A stretch of 9,724 nucleotides of DNA from Candidatus Gastranaerophilales bacterium (GTDB taxonomy: Bacteria > Cyanobacteriota > Vampirovibrionia > Gastranaerophilales > Gastranaerophilaceae): contig CALUVK010000052.1 of assembly GCA_944324205.1 (NCBI GenBank), positions 1 to 9,724 on the forward strand. The letters run 5' to 3'. A model generated the notes under the pieces. It was not told the origin of the DNA. It did no database searches and worked only from the letters and a program-made list of their open reading frames with translations. The translations under genes and the position numbers were made by a program. Positions 1 to 6,011 of the stretch are shown here, in pieces (within the stretch, counting starts at the first letter, position 1; the number at the start of each line of letters is the position of its first letter).

Positions 1-133
1 ATATCGGAAATGTTTCGTATTCATCTGTTTTTGGCTTCTTTTTCCCGAGATAGATACTTGTCATGCAAGTACCATTATCAAAATATTGAATTTTAAGCCA
101 ATTTAAACGACCAAGAAGTTTAAATTCATTCAT
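1..133 (-). CDS. ssb: Single-stranded DNA-binding (SSB)-like protein, 5' part only
   Basis: The reading frame runs off the left edge; 44 residues are visible, beginning MNEFKLLGRLNWLKIQYFDN. The pattern of an early Gly-Arg-Leu turn (LLGRL), alternating hydrophobic residues and a basic stretch (YLGKKKPK) resembles the first strands of the OB fold in phage SSB proteins. SSBs commonly follow recT in phage recombination modules, where they coat single strands for annealing. The start ATG at 133 is preceded by GAAAGGA with 9 nt spacing and overlaps the recT stop by 8 nt (ATGAATGA), suggesting translational coupling. Only the N-terminal third is present, so the acidic C-terminal tip typical of SSB cannot be checked. 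It could be another OB-fold or unknown early protein. The family call is inferred from position and fold-like pattern. Confidence 0.5.
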   Translation of the reverse strand, partial: MNEFKLLGRLNWLKIQYFDNGTCMTSIYLGKKKPKTDEYETFPI

Positions 134-1019
134 CTACAGCGTTCCTTTCTATATTTTTATCGTCCCAGTTGGTTATGTCTTTTACTTCGGACATATCAGC
201 AAGAACTCTTATTTTAGTCGTATTATCCATATCCAAAGCCTTACGGATTTCTACGGATTTTGGAAGTGTTTTCATCAACTGAAGCAAAACTGTTTTTTTG
301 CACATAGCATTCTCATCTGTAACCCAAGGTGAATTTGCACTGAAATGAGGGTCTTTGATTTTTACATATTTTTTCTCTGTTTCATCAAATTCCATTTCAA
401 TATATGATTTTGAGTGTTTTTTGGCATGATTTATACATTCAGACTTGCTCATTACTTTAAAAACACTTGTACCATTTGCCAAATGTGCTATCGCATAATA
501 TTTAACAGGCTTACCTCTATTAACTTCGCCATTTTCATCTGGAATATCATAAGGTATATGTTTAATGTATTCCTGCGTACCATATTCATAGGCAAAGTAA
601 TCTTTATCATAGACAGTGTGCATACTGACCTTTAGTCCAAGTTCATGCCTGTAAAATAATTCAACGTACCCTTTATAACCAATAACAAACTGAACTTCTT
701 TGAGTTTAGTCCATTTACCGTTGATTTTTCTTGAATTATTAAATACAAGAAAATATGCCTGCCCATCTACATCTGGCTCTAATCCTAATTGAGCAGCTTG
801 AAATAAAGCTCCTAAAAAGGATTCTTGTGTGCATTCCGCAAGTTCGGGATTTTTCCGAACTGTTGTTAAGGCAATTCTGCCAAGCCTTTCGGCTGTCATG
901 TGTGAAGGCAGAGCCTTACCCAATTCAGTTAAATTCTTTTGAATTAAGTCCATAATTGGCTTAGATTTCTGCCTTTGTTCAATTACTTGCGTTTTTAATT
1001 CTGCAATTTGTGTACTCAT
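126..1019 (-). CDS. recT: RecT-family single-strand annealing recombinase
   Basis: 297 aa. RecT proteins bind single-stranded DNA and anneal complementary strands or promote strand invasion, working with a 5'-3' exonuclease in phage recombination. Family hallmarks visible: a leader that looks helical (about 20-60), LGLEPDVDGQAYFLVF (78-93), IGYKGYVELF (113-122), and the C-terminal SPW..DE.AMCKKTVLLQLMKTLPKS block (230-255). Length is normal for the family. The start is set at 1019: it has AGAAAGGA 4-5 nt upstream, and the family domain fits from here. An in-frame ATG at 1118 would add 33 residues that overlap the preceding small gene and lack homology-like character. The gene starts one base after the zinc-ribbon gene's stop and overlaps the SSB-like gene. 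With the YqaJ nuclease upstream it forms a two-component recombination system. Confidence 0.95.
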   Translation of the reverse strand: MSTQIAELKTQVIEQRQKSKPIMDLIQKNLTELGKALPSHMTAERLGRIALTTVRKNPELAECTQESFLGALFQAAQLGLEPDVDGQAYFLVFNNSRKINGKWTKLKEVQFVIGYKGYVELFYRHELGLKVSMHTVYDKDYFAYEYGTQEYIKHIPYDIPDENGEVNRGKPVKYYAIAHLANGTSVFKVMSKSECINHAKKHSKSYIEMEFDETEKKYVKIKDPHFSANSPWVTDENAMCKKTVLLQLMKTLPKSVEIRKALDMDNTTKIRVLADMSEVKDITNWDDKNIERNAVDE

Positions 1020-1020
1020 A

Positions 1021-1173
1021 CTATCCTTTCTGTCTTGCGACCTTTTTTCTTTTTTTCTTGTTATATTGGCGTACATTTCCCATATTTTCACCGCAGAATG
1101 GGCAATAATAGTACCCAAATGATACTATTAGCTCATTCTTGCGTGGCGTACCACCGCAAAATTCGCATCTCAT
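1021..1173 (-). CDS. 50-aa zinc-ribbon protein between nuclease and recT
   Basis: A short gene of 50 codons, start ATG at 1173 with GAAAGGA 10 nt upstream, stop TAG one base before the recT start. The protein begins MRCEFCGG and has a second CPFCG motif at 24-28, giving two CxxC knuckles about 18 residues apart, the usual layout of a four-cysteine zinc ribbon. The last 15 residues are very basic (KKKRKKVARQKG), suggesting nucleic-acid contact. It is co-transcribed between yqaJ and recT, so a role beside the recombinase is reasonable. That is inference from position only. Small zinc-ribbon proteins of this kind are common and mostly uncharacterised in phages. The clean RBS, tight junctions and motif make it a real gene. 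Confidence 0.8.
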   Translation of the reverse strand: MRCEFCGGTPRKNELIVSFGYYYCPFCGENMGNVRQYNKKKRKKVARQKG

Positions 1174-1200
1174 TTTGATTTAATCCTTTCAAATAGTTGG

Positions 1201-2145
1201 TTATGCAGCTTTTTTCTGTTTTAAAAATACTTTTAAAGACCGAGTGGTTGATTTATCCGTATATTTTTCATACAAATTATCTGCTTTTAGACGTTCAGTA
1301 TTTACGACAGGTCTTTCTTCCGATAACCAAGATACCTTGAATTTATCGGTTAAAATTCCGGCATGGGTGTTAATGATATTTTTGAGTTCTGCTTCTAACA
1401 TCTTCTTTTCTACATCAAGAGTTTTTATTCCTGCTTTGACTTCCTGTAATTTCTCAATCTTCTCTTCGACATCTTGATATTCTAAATAATCCTCGCTATG
1501 CGTAGAATATACCTTTGATAATGTATTACTATCTTCCGGACTTAATGCAGGCATGGTTTTTGTCTGAACACAATTCCAAAATTCTACAGCCATATCCACC
1601 ATAATATTAAATAATTCTGCATCAAATTCAATTTTTCGGTACTTAAATTTTTGACCGCCAATTAGGACTGCAATATAACAAACTTTTTTACCTAAAATTC
1701 CCATATACCAAATGCACTGCAAAACATATTCATAAGGGGTATTCTGCTTTATAATTTCTTTTTTCTCGCCATTTTCTTCTACTATTATTACTTCGTCTTT
1801 CCATTCATCTTGCTTATAGCTACTGCAAGTTTTACATTCCAATAACTCTTCAGAACCTACAATAAGTCTATCAACGTGAGCGGCAAGAAATGGATATTTT
1901 TTATGAAAGTATATTTTATTTGTTTTGCGGACTTTTTTGCCAATTTCTTTTGCAAATTTCTGTGCAACAAAATCTTCAAGTTCTACACCAAGTTGAACAG
2001 CTTCATTATCTGATAGATCATCAGGTTCAATTTCTCCAGTTTTTTCAAGCCACAAAGTTAATGGGGTTTTCCATCTGCTCATCATCATAACTGATGCAAT
2101 ATCAGAACCGCCAATATACTTTCTGCGTTCTTCTGCGGTAAACAT
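1201..2145 (-). CDS. yqaJ: YqaJ-family phage exonuclease (lambda-exonuclease-like recombinase subunit)
   Basis: 314 aa. YqaJ proteins are PD-(D/E)XK nucleases that degrade the 5' strand of duplex ends, making single strands for RecT. Visible features: IGGSDIA (11-17), the conserved acidic helix QLGVELEDFVAQKF (51-64), and the catalytic core HVDRLIVG...LLECKT with Asp92, Glu103 and Lys105. The helix VLQCIWYM then carries the Gln/Tyr pair seen in the lambda-exo fold, followed by a strand IAVLIGG. The region after about 215 is rich in Glu/Lys/Leu and looks coiled-coil, ending in a basic tail. The start at 2145 has AGAAAGGAG at 7 nt. It lies 20 nt after the 59-aa gene and 27 nt before the zinc-ribbon gene, in the leftward operon controlled by the repressor operator. 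Confidence 0.93.
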   Translation of the reverse strand: MFTAEERRKYIGGSDIASVMMMSRWKTPLTLWLEKTGEIEPDDLSDNEAVQLGVELEDFVAQKFAKEIGKKVRKTNKIYFHKKYPFLAAHVDRLIVGSEELLECKTCSSYKQDEWKDEVIIVEENGEKKEIIKQNTPYEYVLQCIWYMGILGKKVCYIAVLIGGQKFKYRKIEFDAELFNIMVDMAVEFWNCVQTKTMPALSPEDSNTLSKVYSTHSEDYLEYQDVEEKIEKLQEVKAGIKTLDVEKKMLEAELKNIINTHAGILTDKFKVSWLSEERPVVNTERLKADNLYEKYTDKSTTRSLKVFLKQKKAA

Positions 2146-2165
2146 AAGTTTACTCCTTTCTGTGT

Positions 2166-2345
2166 TTAGTAAAGTTCATTATCAAAACTGCCATTAACAG
2201 TAAGATATGTGTAATCATTATAGGCAGTGTTATCTTCAATAAAAGCATAATCTGTCGTATCACTACCGTCTGCAAAGGCTAAAATCAGTTCAGCATCTTT
2301 GTTTTCAATCCTTTCTAACTCTTCAATAACCTCTTTAACCTTCAT
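2166..2345 (-). CDS. 59-aa acidic protein, first gene of the leftward early operon
   Basis: Start ATG at 2345 with GAAAGGAG at 6 nt; an in-frame ATG 27 nt upstream lacks such a site. The product begins MKVKEVIEELERIENKDAEL and continues with a strongly acidic, Asp/Tyr-rich half. The N-terminal pattern (MxVKEhIEELxxhxxDAEhhh) resembles small phage proteins of the 'TVKELIEKLK..PDAEV' type, which have no known function. That resemblance is from memory and is not a firm family assignment. It is the first gene after the leftward promoter and is followed 20 nt later by yqaJ, so it should be made at the onset of early expression. The acidity would fit a DNA-mimic or protein-binding role, but nothing in the sequence proves it. 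Confidence 0.75.
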   Translation of the reverse strand: MKVKEVIEELERIENKDAELILAFADGSDTTDYAFIEDNTAYNDYTYLTVNGSFDNELY

Positions 2346-2374
2346 TTTCTTCTCCTTTCTTTGGCACAACAACT

Positions 2375-2427
2375 AAACCTGCATAGATAAGACATAAAAA
2401 GACAGTCTTACTATGGGGTTTTTATTT
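2375..2427 (+). terminator. Hairpin with T-tract (plus-strand terminator / minus-strand leader hairpin)
   Basis: The arms AAACC..CATAGaTAAGAC and GTCTTACTATG..GGTTT enclose an 11-nt loop, and the plus strand continues TTTTTATTT. Read rightward this is a good intrinsic terminator that would shield the repressor promoter from transcription entering from the left. Read leftward the same hairpin lies in the untranslated leader of the early operon between its promoter and the 59-aa gene, with no T-tract. It could there act as a leader structure. Both readings are possible. Confidence 0.6.
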
Positions 2428-2474
2428 GTATTGCCTTTAAAACCTACTCTCTCTAAAATTAAAATGTTGTTTAT

Positions 2475-2503
2475 ATTATTAATCGACTTTGTTAATCTGT
2501 CAA
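2475..2503 (-). promoter_or_regulatory. Leftward early promoter
   Basis: On the minus strand TTGACA (2503-2498), 17 nt, AATAAT (2480-2475); an alternative TAATAT lies 2 nt further at 19-nt spacing. The -35 box is one half of the 18-bp palindrome, so repressor binding would block it directly. It should drive the 59-aa gene, yqaJ, the zinc-ribbon gene, recT and the SSB-like gene. Confidence 0.65.
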
Positions 2504-2515
2504 TACATATTGACA
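2498..2515. promoter_or_regulatory. Operator palindrome shared by divergent promoters
   Basis: TGTCAATACATATTGACA: perfect 8-bp arms around a CA spacer. Each arm ends in TTGACA on its own strand, so the site supplies the -35 hexamer of both the leftward early promoter and the rightward repressor promoter. An identical 18-mer recurs at 2619-2636. The most likely ligand is the adjacent S24-type repressor. Confidence 0.85.
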
Positions 2516-2538
2516 AGAAAAAAATATTGCATTACAAT
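2510..2538 (+). promoter_or_regulatory. Repressor promoter
   Basis: TTGACA (2510-2515), 17-nt spacer, TACAAT (2533-2538), an almost consensus promoter whose -35 is the right arm of the operator. Transcription from about 2545 gives a leader of about 110 nt before the repressor ATG at 2654. The second operator lies in that leader. Confidence 0.75.
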
Positions 2539-2618
2539 TTGTCATAGCTAGGAAGTGCGAAAAACTGTCTGTAAGGACAAGATATTACAATTTGTAAAAC
2601 TTTTTGTTCAATACAATG

Positions 2619-2636
2619 TGTCAATACATATTGACA
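2619..2636. promoter_or_regulatory. Second copy of the operator, in the repressor leader
   Basis: Exact repeat of the 18-bp palindrome TGTCAATACATATTGACA, extended by one matching base pair on each side (G...C). It lies downstream of the repressor promoter and 17 nt upstream of the repressor start codon, next to its SD. A bound repressor here could block elongation, giving negative autoregulation, or loop to the upstream copy 121 bp away. Confidence 0.8.
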
Positions 2637-2653
2637 CAGATATAAGGAGAGTT

Positions 2654-3343
2654 ATGGCTATTATAGAATCTTTACAAGACATTAGAACTAAATTTAAACA
2701 TAAAGATATTTTTGAACAATATGCAAAAGAAATTGAAAAAATTTCTGCAACAGAATATGCAGAGATTCTTGATACAACAAGACAGAATATAAGCTTAAAA
2801 TTTAAAAATGATTCATACCTGCTTCTAAAAGAACAGTTACGCTTAGTAAAACATTTAGAAAATATTAATGCTACAAATTCACAGTTATACCAAAAACTCT
2901 ATATAGATACACGAAAAGATTATAATGAATCCGAAAATTCCAATATTCCTGTTCGTGCCGAAGTGTCTGCAAGTTGCGGTACAGGAAGAGATGTTTATGA
3001 TGAAGATATTACCGATAAATTATCTCTACCAAATAAACTGCTTGATTTTTTCAAAGCTAATAAACACATGACAGAAATAATTTATGCCAAAGGTGATAGT
3101 ATGCTTCCGGAGATTAATAACAATGATATGTTATTAGTTGATAAATCTCAAACAAATATTCGCAACGGTTGCATATACGCTTTTAATTATAATGGTGAGA
3201 TGATGTGCAAACAGCTAAGTACAAGTAATGATAATGTTATAGCAGTATCAAAAAATCAAAGCTTCCCACCGTTCATAATTGATAAATCCTTGCATTTTAA
3301 AATCATCGGGCGTGTTGTTGGTTTATTCCATTCGGTTCAGTAA
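2654..3343 (+). CDS. LexA/CI-type phage repressor with S24 self-cleavage domain
   Basis: 229 aa. The N-terminal part carries a helix-turn-helix around SATEYAEILDTTRQNISLKF (31-50). The C-terminal part is a peptidase S24 domain: putative cleavage site SASC-GTG at Cys108/Gly109, nucleophile in AKGDSM (Ser149) and general base in MMCKQLS (Lys186). Such repressors hold the prophage silent and cleave themselves when RecA filaments signal DNA damage. The start is chosen at 2654 because AAGGAG sits 5-6 nt upstream. An in-frame GTG at 2555 has no SD, and the extra 33 codons would be translated from the operator itself. It is the only plus-strand gene between two leftward blocks, its 3' end overlaps the convergent gene by 41 nt, and it is probably autoregulated through the two palindromes. 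Confidence 0.92.
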   Translation: MAIIESLQDIRTKFKHKDIFEQYAKEIEKISATEYAEILDTTRQNISLKFKNDSYLLLKEQLRLVKHLENINATNSQLYQKLYIDTRKDYNESENSNIPVRAEVSASCGTGRDVYDEDITDKLSLPNKLLDFFKANKHMTEIIYAKGDSMLPEINNNDMLLVDKSQTNIRNGCIYAFNYNGEMMCKQLSTSNDNVIAVSKNQSFPPFIIDKSLHFKIIGRVVGLFHSVQ

Positions 3344-3725
3344 AATTTTTGTCTTTCAAAATATTATCATAACCTGTAAAATTTAACTCATAATTGCCAT
3401 CAAAAGTTGCATTACAGTTATTACAATAATATCGGTAGGATAATAGCAGTCCATCTATTTCACTGCCATAACATTCTATATTTTTGCTAAAACAAACCGG
3501 ACATTGATAATCGTCCGGTTGTTCTTCCTCAATTCTATAACCGTTAGCTTCCCAGAAGCTTATAGATTGTTCATAAGTTTTTACTTCAAAATCCTTATCA
3601 TAATCATCGTCCATTGTAAAATGTTCATGATAATATCTCGTAGCATCATCTATTACTTGTAATTTGGTTAAGTATTCTTCCACATATTCGTTTGTTTCGT
3701 CCTCGATATCAATTCGTTTGTACAT
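3303..3725 (-). CDS. 140-aa acidic protein with C-terminal zinc ribbon
   Basis: Start ATG at 3725 with TAGGAG at 7 nt. The N-terminal half (1-74) is highly acidic and probably helical. It is followed by a zinc ribbon with CPVC (75-78) and CNNC (101-104), Tyr-rich between the knuckles. The last 30 residues are coded by DNA that is also the 3' end of the repressor gene on the other strand. Function is unknown. Zinc-ribbon plus acidic segment is seen in many small phage and plasmid proteins. The start lies inside the 3' end of the preceding zinc-ribbon gene (58-nt overlap, different frame). It is the last gene of the leftward accessory block, and no terminator is obvious behind it except within the repressor gene. 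Confidence 0.75.
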   Translation of the reverse strand: MYKRIDIEDETNEYVEEYLTKLQVIDDATRYYHEHFTMDDDYDKDFEVKTYEQSISFWEANGYRIEEEQPDDYQCPVCFSKNIECYGSEIDGLLLSYRYYCNNCNATFDGNYELNFTGYDNILKDKNFTEPNGINQQHAR

Positions 3726-3862
3726 ATTACTACTCCTATAACTTCAAAACTGTAAAAATCCTCATTACATGCCGGACAATAGTATGCAAAATCTTCTTTG
3801 CTTGATTTGTATAATCTGCCATTACAACGAGGACATTTTATTTCAATGTTACAAATTTCCAT
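3668..3862 (-). CDS. 64-aa zinc-ribbon protein
   Basis: Start ATG at 3862, AAGGA at 8 nt, overlapping the preceding stop by 14 nt. The product has CPRC (10-13) and CPAC (29-32) with a YYCPAC hairpin, a textbook short zinc ribbon. After about residue 42 the sequence loses family-like character, and these last codons overlap the next gene by 58 nt. This is unusually long for this window, so the natural 3' end may have been lost or a frameshift may have extended it. Its position directly before another zinc-ribbon gene suggests a pair acting together or an old duplication. No specific function can be named. Confidence 0.65.
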   Translation of the reverse strand: MEICNIEIKCPRCNGRLYKSSKEDFAYYCPACNEDFYSFEVIGVVICTNELISRTKQTNMWKNT

Positions 3863-4022
3863 CTAAAATATCCTTATATTCTTCAATAACTTCTTTAACA
3901 AACTGTTCCTGCTCTTTTTCATTAAGCTCGCCACAGCCTTCATATTCCCAATACAAAGATTTACCGTTGAATATCAACAGAGTTCCCATTGGGGTTAGCT
4001 TCCAATTCCAATTTCGTTTCAT
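3849..4022 (-). CDS. 57-aa hypothetical protein
   Basis: Start ATG at 4022, with AAGGAG at 6 nt; an ATG 33 nt upstream has no SD and would overlap the preceding gene. The product starts MKRNWNWKLTPMGTLLIFNG and ends in a Glu/Lys-rich helix. I do not recognise a family. The gene begins 10 nt after the 147-aa gene stops and its own stop overlaps the next start, so it is translated as part of the same leftward unit. Confidence 0.7.
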   Translation of the reverse strand: MKRNWNWKLTPMGTLLIFNGKSLYWEYEGCGELNEKEQEQFVKEVIEEYKDILDGNL

Positions 4023-4032
4023 ATCAAACTCC

Positions 4033-4476
4033 TTACCAGCTTGAAGAATATTCATACCAAGTATCTGGTTCTACATCTTCAAGTTGCTCAATAGTGCTTT
4101 CTAAGTCAGCAAAGTAGTATTCATCATATTCTGTGCTACCAAAGAAAAAGCCTTCTTGCGAAGGCAACAAAGAATCCGCTAAAGAATGATCTGCTAATAC
4201 ACGCCTACATAATTCAACAAGTTCTAGTAGTTGTTCTCCATAGACCTCGTAAATCCCACAATCATCAACACCTTCTTGAACATTATTTACAAACCACCTA
4301 TGTATTTGATTTGCTTTTCTCCAGTATGCCTGTTCTTCAAGAATATACCGTATTTTGTTTAAATTAATCGGAATTGGAACATCATTTCTTTTCAGTGCAA
4401 GTGTTCCTGTAACGTTATTGAAGTCATAATTAGCTCCAACATACGTTTTTTTGTTTAAGTACATGTCTAAACCCAT
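4033..4476 (-). CDS. 147-aa 'MGLDMYL' phage family protein of unknown function
   Basis: Start ATG at 4476 with a strong AGAAAGGAG at 6 nt. The product begins MGLDMYLNKK and holds YWRKANQIHRWFVNNVQEGV (51-70), then DDCGIYEV and LLPSQEGFFFGSTEYDEYYF (103-122). I recognise this pattern (MGLDMYLxxK, AYWRKAN.IH.WFV.NVQ, GFFFGS..YDE.Y) as a small family spread through phages and mobile elements. It has no established function. Some database entries carry a misleading enzyme name. The protein is acidic toward its C-terminus. It follows a terminator and may be expressed by read-through or an unseen promoter. It sits within the ArdA-containing accessory block. Confidence 0.85.
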   Translation of the reverse strand: MGLDMYLNKKTYVGANYDFNNVTGTLALKRNDVPIPINLNKIRYILEEQAYWRKANQIHRWFVNNVQEGVDDCGIYEVYGEQLLELVELCRRVLADHSLADSLLPSQEGFFFGSTEYDEYYFADLESTIEQLEDVEPDTWYEYSSSW

Positions 4477-4510
4477 AATTTACTCCTTTCTTTTTAGTGA
4501 ATTTGACAAG

Positions 4511-4537
4511 AAAAAACAGACGATAAAATATCGTCTG
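4511..4537 (-). terminator. Intrinsic terminator after the 45-aa gene
   Basis: Minus-strand stem CAGACGATA-TTT-TATCGTCTG, a perfect 9-bp stem, followed by TTTTTT (4516-4511). It stands 30 nt after the 45-aa gene and 35 nt before the 147-aa gene. Transcripts from upstream should mostly end here unless read-through or antitermination occurs. Confidence 0.85.
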
Positions 4538-4555
4538 CTGCATAGTTTAGCTAAC

Positions 4556-4610
4556 AACTGTATATATTTATTTCAAATTATCTTGATTCAATACATTAAT
4601 ATATACAGTT
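4556..4610. repeat. 13-bp perfect inverted repeat over the 3' end of the 45-aa gene
   Basis: Arms AACTGTATATATT (4556-4568) and AATATATACAGTT (4598-4610), loop 29 nt. It covers the last codons and stop of the 45-aa gene and precedes the terminator. It could be an mRNA-stabilising hairpin or a binding site; its AT-richness makes function uncertain. Confidence 0.5.
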
Positions 4611-4705
4611 CGTTTATCATCAATAATACTGACTTTTTTAGCATAATCATCACCAAAGAATTGTTTTAAAATCTTTTCCATAAATTCTTTTTCCTGCTTA
4701 TTCAT
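4568..4705 (-). CDS. 45-aa hypothetical protein
   Basis: A short gene with ATG at 4705 and GAAAGGA 10 nt upstream. The product starts MNKQEKEFMEKILKQFFGDD and ends KRTVYINVLNQDNLK, predicting an N-terminal amphipathic helix and a short strand. It is not recognised. It lies 59 nt after the 172-aa gene and ends 30 nt before a strong intrinsic terminator, so it closes that transcription unit. A good SD, proper spacing and a following terminator support it being real. A 13-bp inverted repeat is embedded in its 3' end. Confidence 0.6.
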   Translation of the reverse strand: MNKQEKEFMEKILKQFFGDDYAKKVSIIDDKRTVYINVLNQDNLK

Positions 4706-4764
4706 TAGTTAAATTTCCTTTCTTTTATTTTAATTATTTGTATCAAACTAATCTATCACTCTTT

Positions 4765-5283
4765 TTACCAGCCATAAATTGCTTTCACATAGGGTTTAAG
4801 CGACTTGGTATAGTAATTTATGATACTGCGTGTAAGTTCTTTACCAGAGTATATAATTTCCAAGAAATTATCCAAATTCTTATCTGTCCTAGTTTCTCGA
4901 AATTCAATATAATTATGACCGTCATGATGCCAACCTTCAGATTTAATATTGAAGCCGTCAAAATAAATATGAAATTCATCACAAGCAAAATCTTGCAAAA
5001 TTTCTTTTAAATTATTTCCAAGTAGCTTATAACCTTGAAACCTTCCATTCCAACGACCAATTGAAGCTATACATAAGATATTACCCTCTAGCTCCTTATC
5101 AAGATTATATTTTTCATCTTCTAGCCCAATATCTATATCGGCACAAATACATTTATAGATTGTTTCTTCAGAAGGAAGTTTATCATTATCATAATAGTAC
5201 TGTTCTGTTTCAATAGCCCAGGCTTCATATTGTTTAAGTTCTTGATTACTAAGCATTCCATAGGTTTTAAAAATTGTTTTCAT
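4765..5283 (-). CDS. 172-aa mobile-element protein with RWNGR..GYK and HHDGHNY motifs
   Basis: Start ATG at 5283, TTGGAG at 8 nt, two bases after the upstream stop. The product is acidic in its N-terminal 70 residues, then shows IGRWNGRFQGYKLLGNNLKE (75-94), IYFDGFNIKSEGWHHDGHNY (106-125) and EFRETR. I recall this combination (W.GR..GY, then G.HHDG.NYY.+R) from uncharacterised proteins in phages and conjugative elements of gut Firmicutes, often near ArdA genes. The paired histidines with Asp and the Arg-rich strand look like an active or binding site, but the activity is unknown. Co-transcribed with the 158-aa gene. Confidence 0.75.
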   Translation of the reverse strand: MKTIFKTYGMLSNQELKQYEAWAIETEQYYYDNDKLPSEETIYKCICADIDIGLEDEKYNLDKELEGNILCIASIGRWNGRFQGYKLLGNNLKEILQDFACDEFHIYFDGFNIKSEGWHHDGHNYIEFRETRTDKNLDNFLEIIYSGKELTRSIINYYTKSLKPYVKAIYGW

Positions 5284-5285
5284 TA

Positions 5286-5762
5286 TTATTTCTCCAAAAG
5301 TTTTTTTAATAAATTATATTTATCCGGATTTATTGATTTTCCAGATAAACATTTGCCATTTTTTGTAATACGTTTCATTTGTTCAATACTGAAATAATAT
5401 TCATCAAGATTAAACGCACAAGAATATGCTCCAAATTGCAATTTAAATTTTGTTTGTGCAACAACAAAAAATTCAGTAATTAAATCAAAAAAATCACTCA
5501 AATCTTGACATTCGGACAATTTAATTTCTTCATCTGGGATTCCAGAAGCCTTAAACTCACCATGTCCTTTATGTTTTACATAATAGTCTAAGAATGGTTG
5601 ATTTGGATCTTGCTTTGCTATCTCAATATCTTCATTACCAATAACCGACAAAAAGGCTTCTGCATTAATTAATCTTTTACCCACATCTGTTGTTGACATA
5701 AATCTATTAAATTCATCAGCTTGATTACTATTAACCACTTTGAAAAATAGGTATGCACCCAT
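5286..5762 (-). CDS. 158-aa hypothetical protein
   Basis: Start at ATG 5762 with GAAAGGAG at 6 nt; an upstream in-frame ATG at 5840 would run through a hairpin and has no SD. The product begins MGAYLFFKVVNSNQADEFNR and is mixed alpha/beta with Phe/Tyr-rich helices (LSDFFDLITEFFVVAQTKFK) and a basic C-terminus. No family is recognised. It is the first gene after the (T)TAACT repeat array and is followed 2 nt later by the 172-aa gene, suggesting a two-gene unit plus the 45-aa gene, all ending at the 4511-4537 terminator. Regulation through the repeat array is plausible but unproved. Confidence 0.75.
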   Translation of the reverse strand: MGAYLFFKVVNSNQADEFNRFMSTTDVGKRLINAEAFLSVIGNEDIEIAKQDPNQPFLDYYVKHKGHGEFKASGIPDEEIKLSECQDLSDFFDLITEFFVVAQTKFKLQFGAYSCAFNLDEYYFSIEQMKRITKNGKCLSGKSINPDKYNLLKKLLEK

Positions 5763-5796
5763 CACAAACTCCTTTCCATTACTAAGCAGGAATAAA

Positions 5797-5827
5797 CAAA
5801 GGGAACAGAAAAACTCTGAACCCTTTG
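5797..5827 (-). promoter_or_regulatory. Leader hairpin upstream of the 158-aa gene
   Basis: Arms CAAAGGG..CAGA and TCTG..CCCTTTG with a 2x2 internal mismatch and a small loop. On the minus strand it is followed by only a short T stretch (TTTATT). It may be a weak terminator or attenuator between the repeat array and the gene, or a stabilising 5' leader hairpin. Confidence 0.45.
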
Positions 5828-5840
5828 CTACCCCTCGCAC

Positions 5841-6003
5841 ATTAACAACTAATATTTGTTAATATTAACTTCTACCAGTTATGATTTAACCAGTAGTTAA
5901 TGTTTAACTTTTTAAGTTAATATTAACTATTAGTTAATATATATACATGTAGTTAATAATAAGAATTAGTTAATATTAAATATAATAACTACTATAAGTT
6001 AAT
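5841..6003. repeat. Array of AGTTAA/TTAACT repeats
   Basis: AGTTAA starts at 5895, 5915, 5932, 5951, 5968 and 5997 (steps 20, 17, 19, 17, 29). TTAACT in the opposite orientation is at 5865, 5904 and 5923. Two copies fuse into palindromes, GTTAATATTAAC at 5858-5869 and AGTTAATATTAACT at 5915-5928. This extremely AT-rich, roughly helically spaced array lies between ardA and the 158-aa gene. It could be an operator cluster or an iteron-like replication or partition site. Confidence 0.65.
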
Positions 6004-6011
6004 AAATATTT

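Noticed and set aside
414..955. Two plus-strand frames opposite recT
   Set aside because: Shadows of the recT coding sequence without SD.
1020..1118. Longer recT starting at 1118
   Set aside because: The extension overlaps the zinc-ribbon gene in another frame and lacks its own SD; 1019 has one and fits the family length.
2555..2653. GTG start giving a 262-aa repressor
   Set aside because: No usable SD, and the extra codons are read from the operator/leader; ATG at 2654 has AAGGAG at proper spacing.
3769..4044. 91-aa plus-strand frame
   Set aside because: Antisense shadow of two supported minus-strand genes.
5841..6003. CRISPR array
   Set aside because: Repeats are only 6-14 bp and spacing is 17-29 bp, far from CRISPR repeat/spacer sizes.
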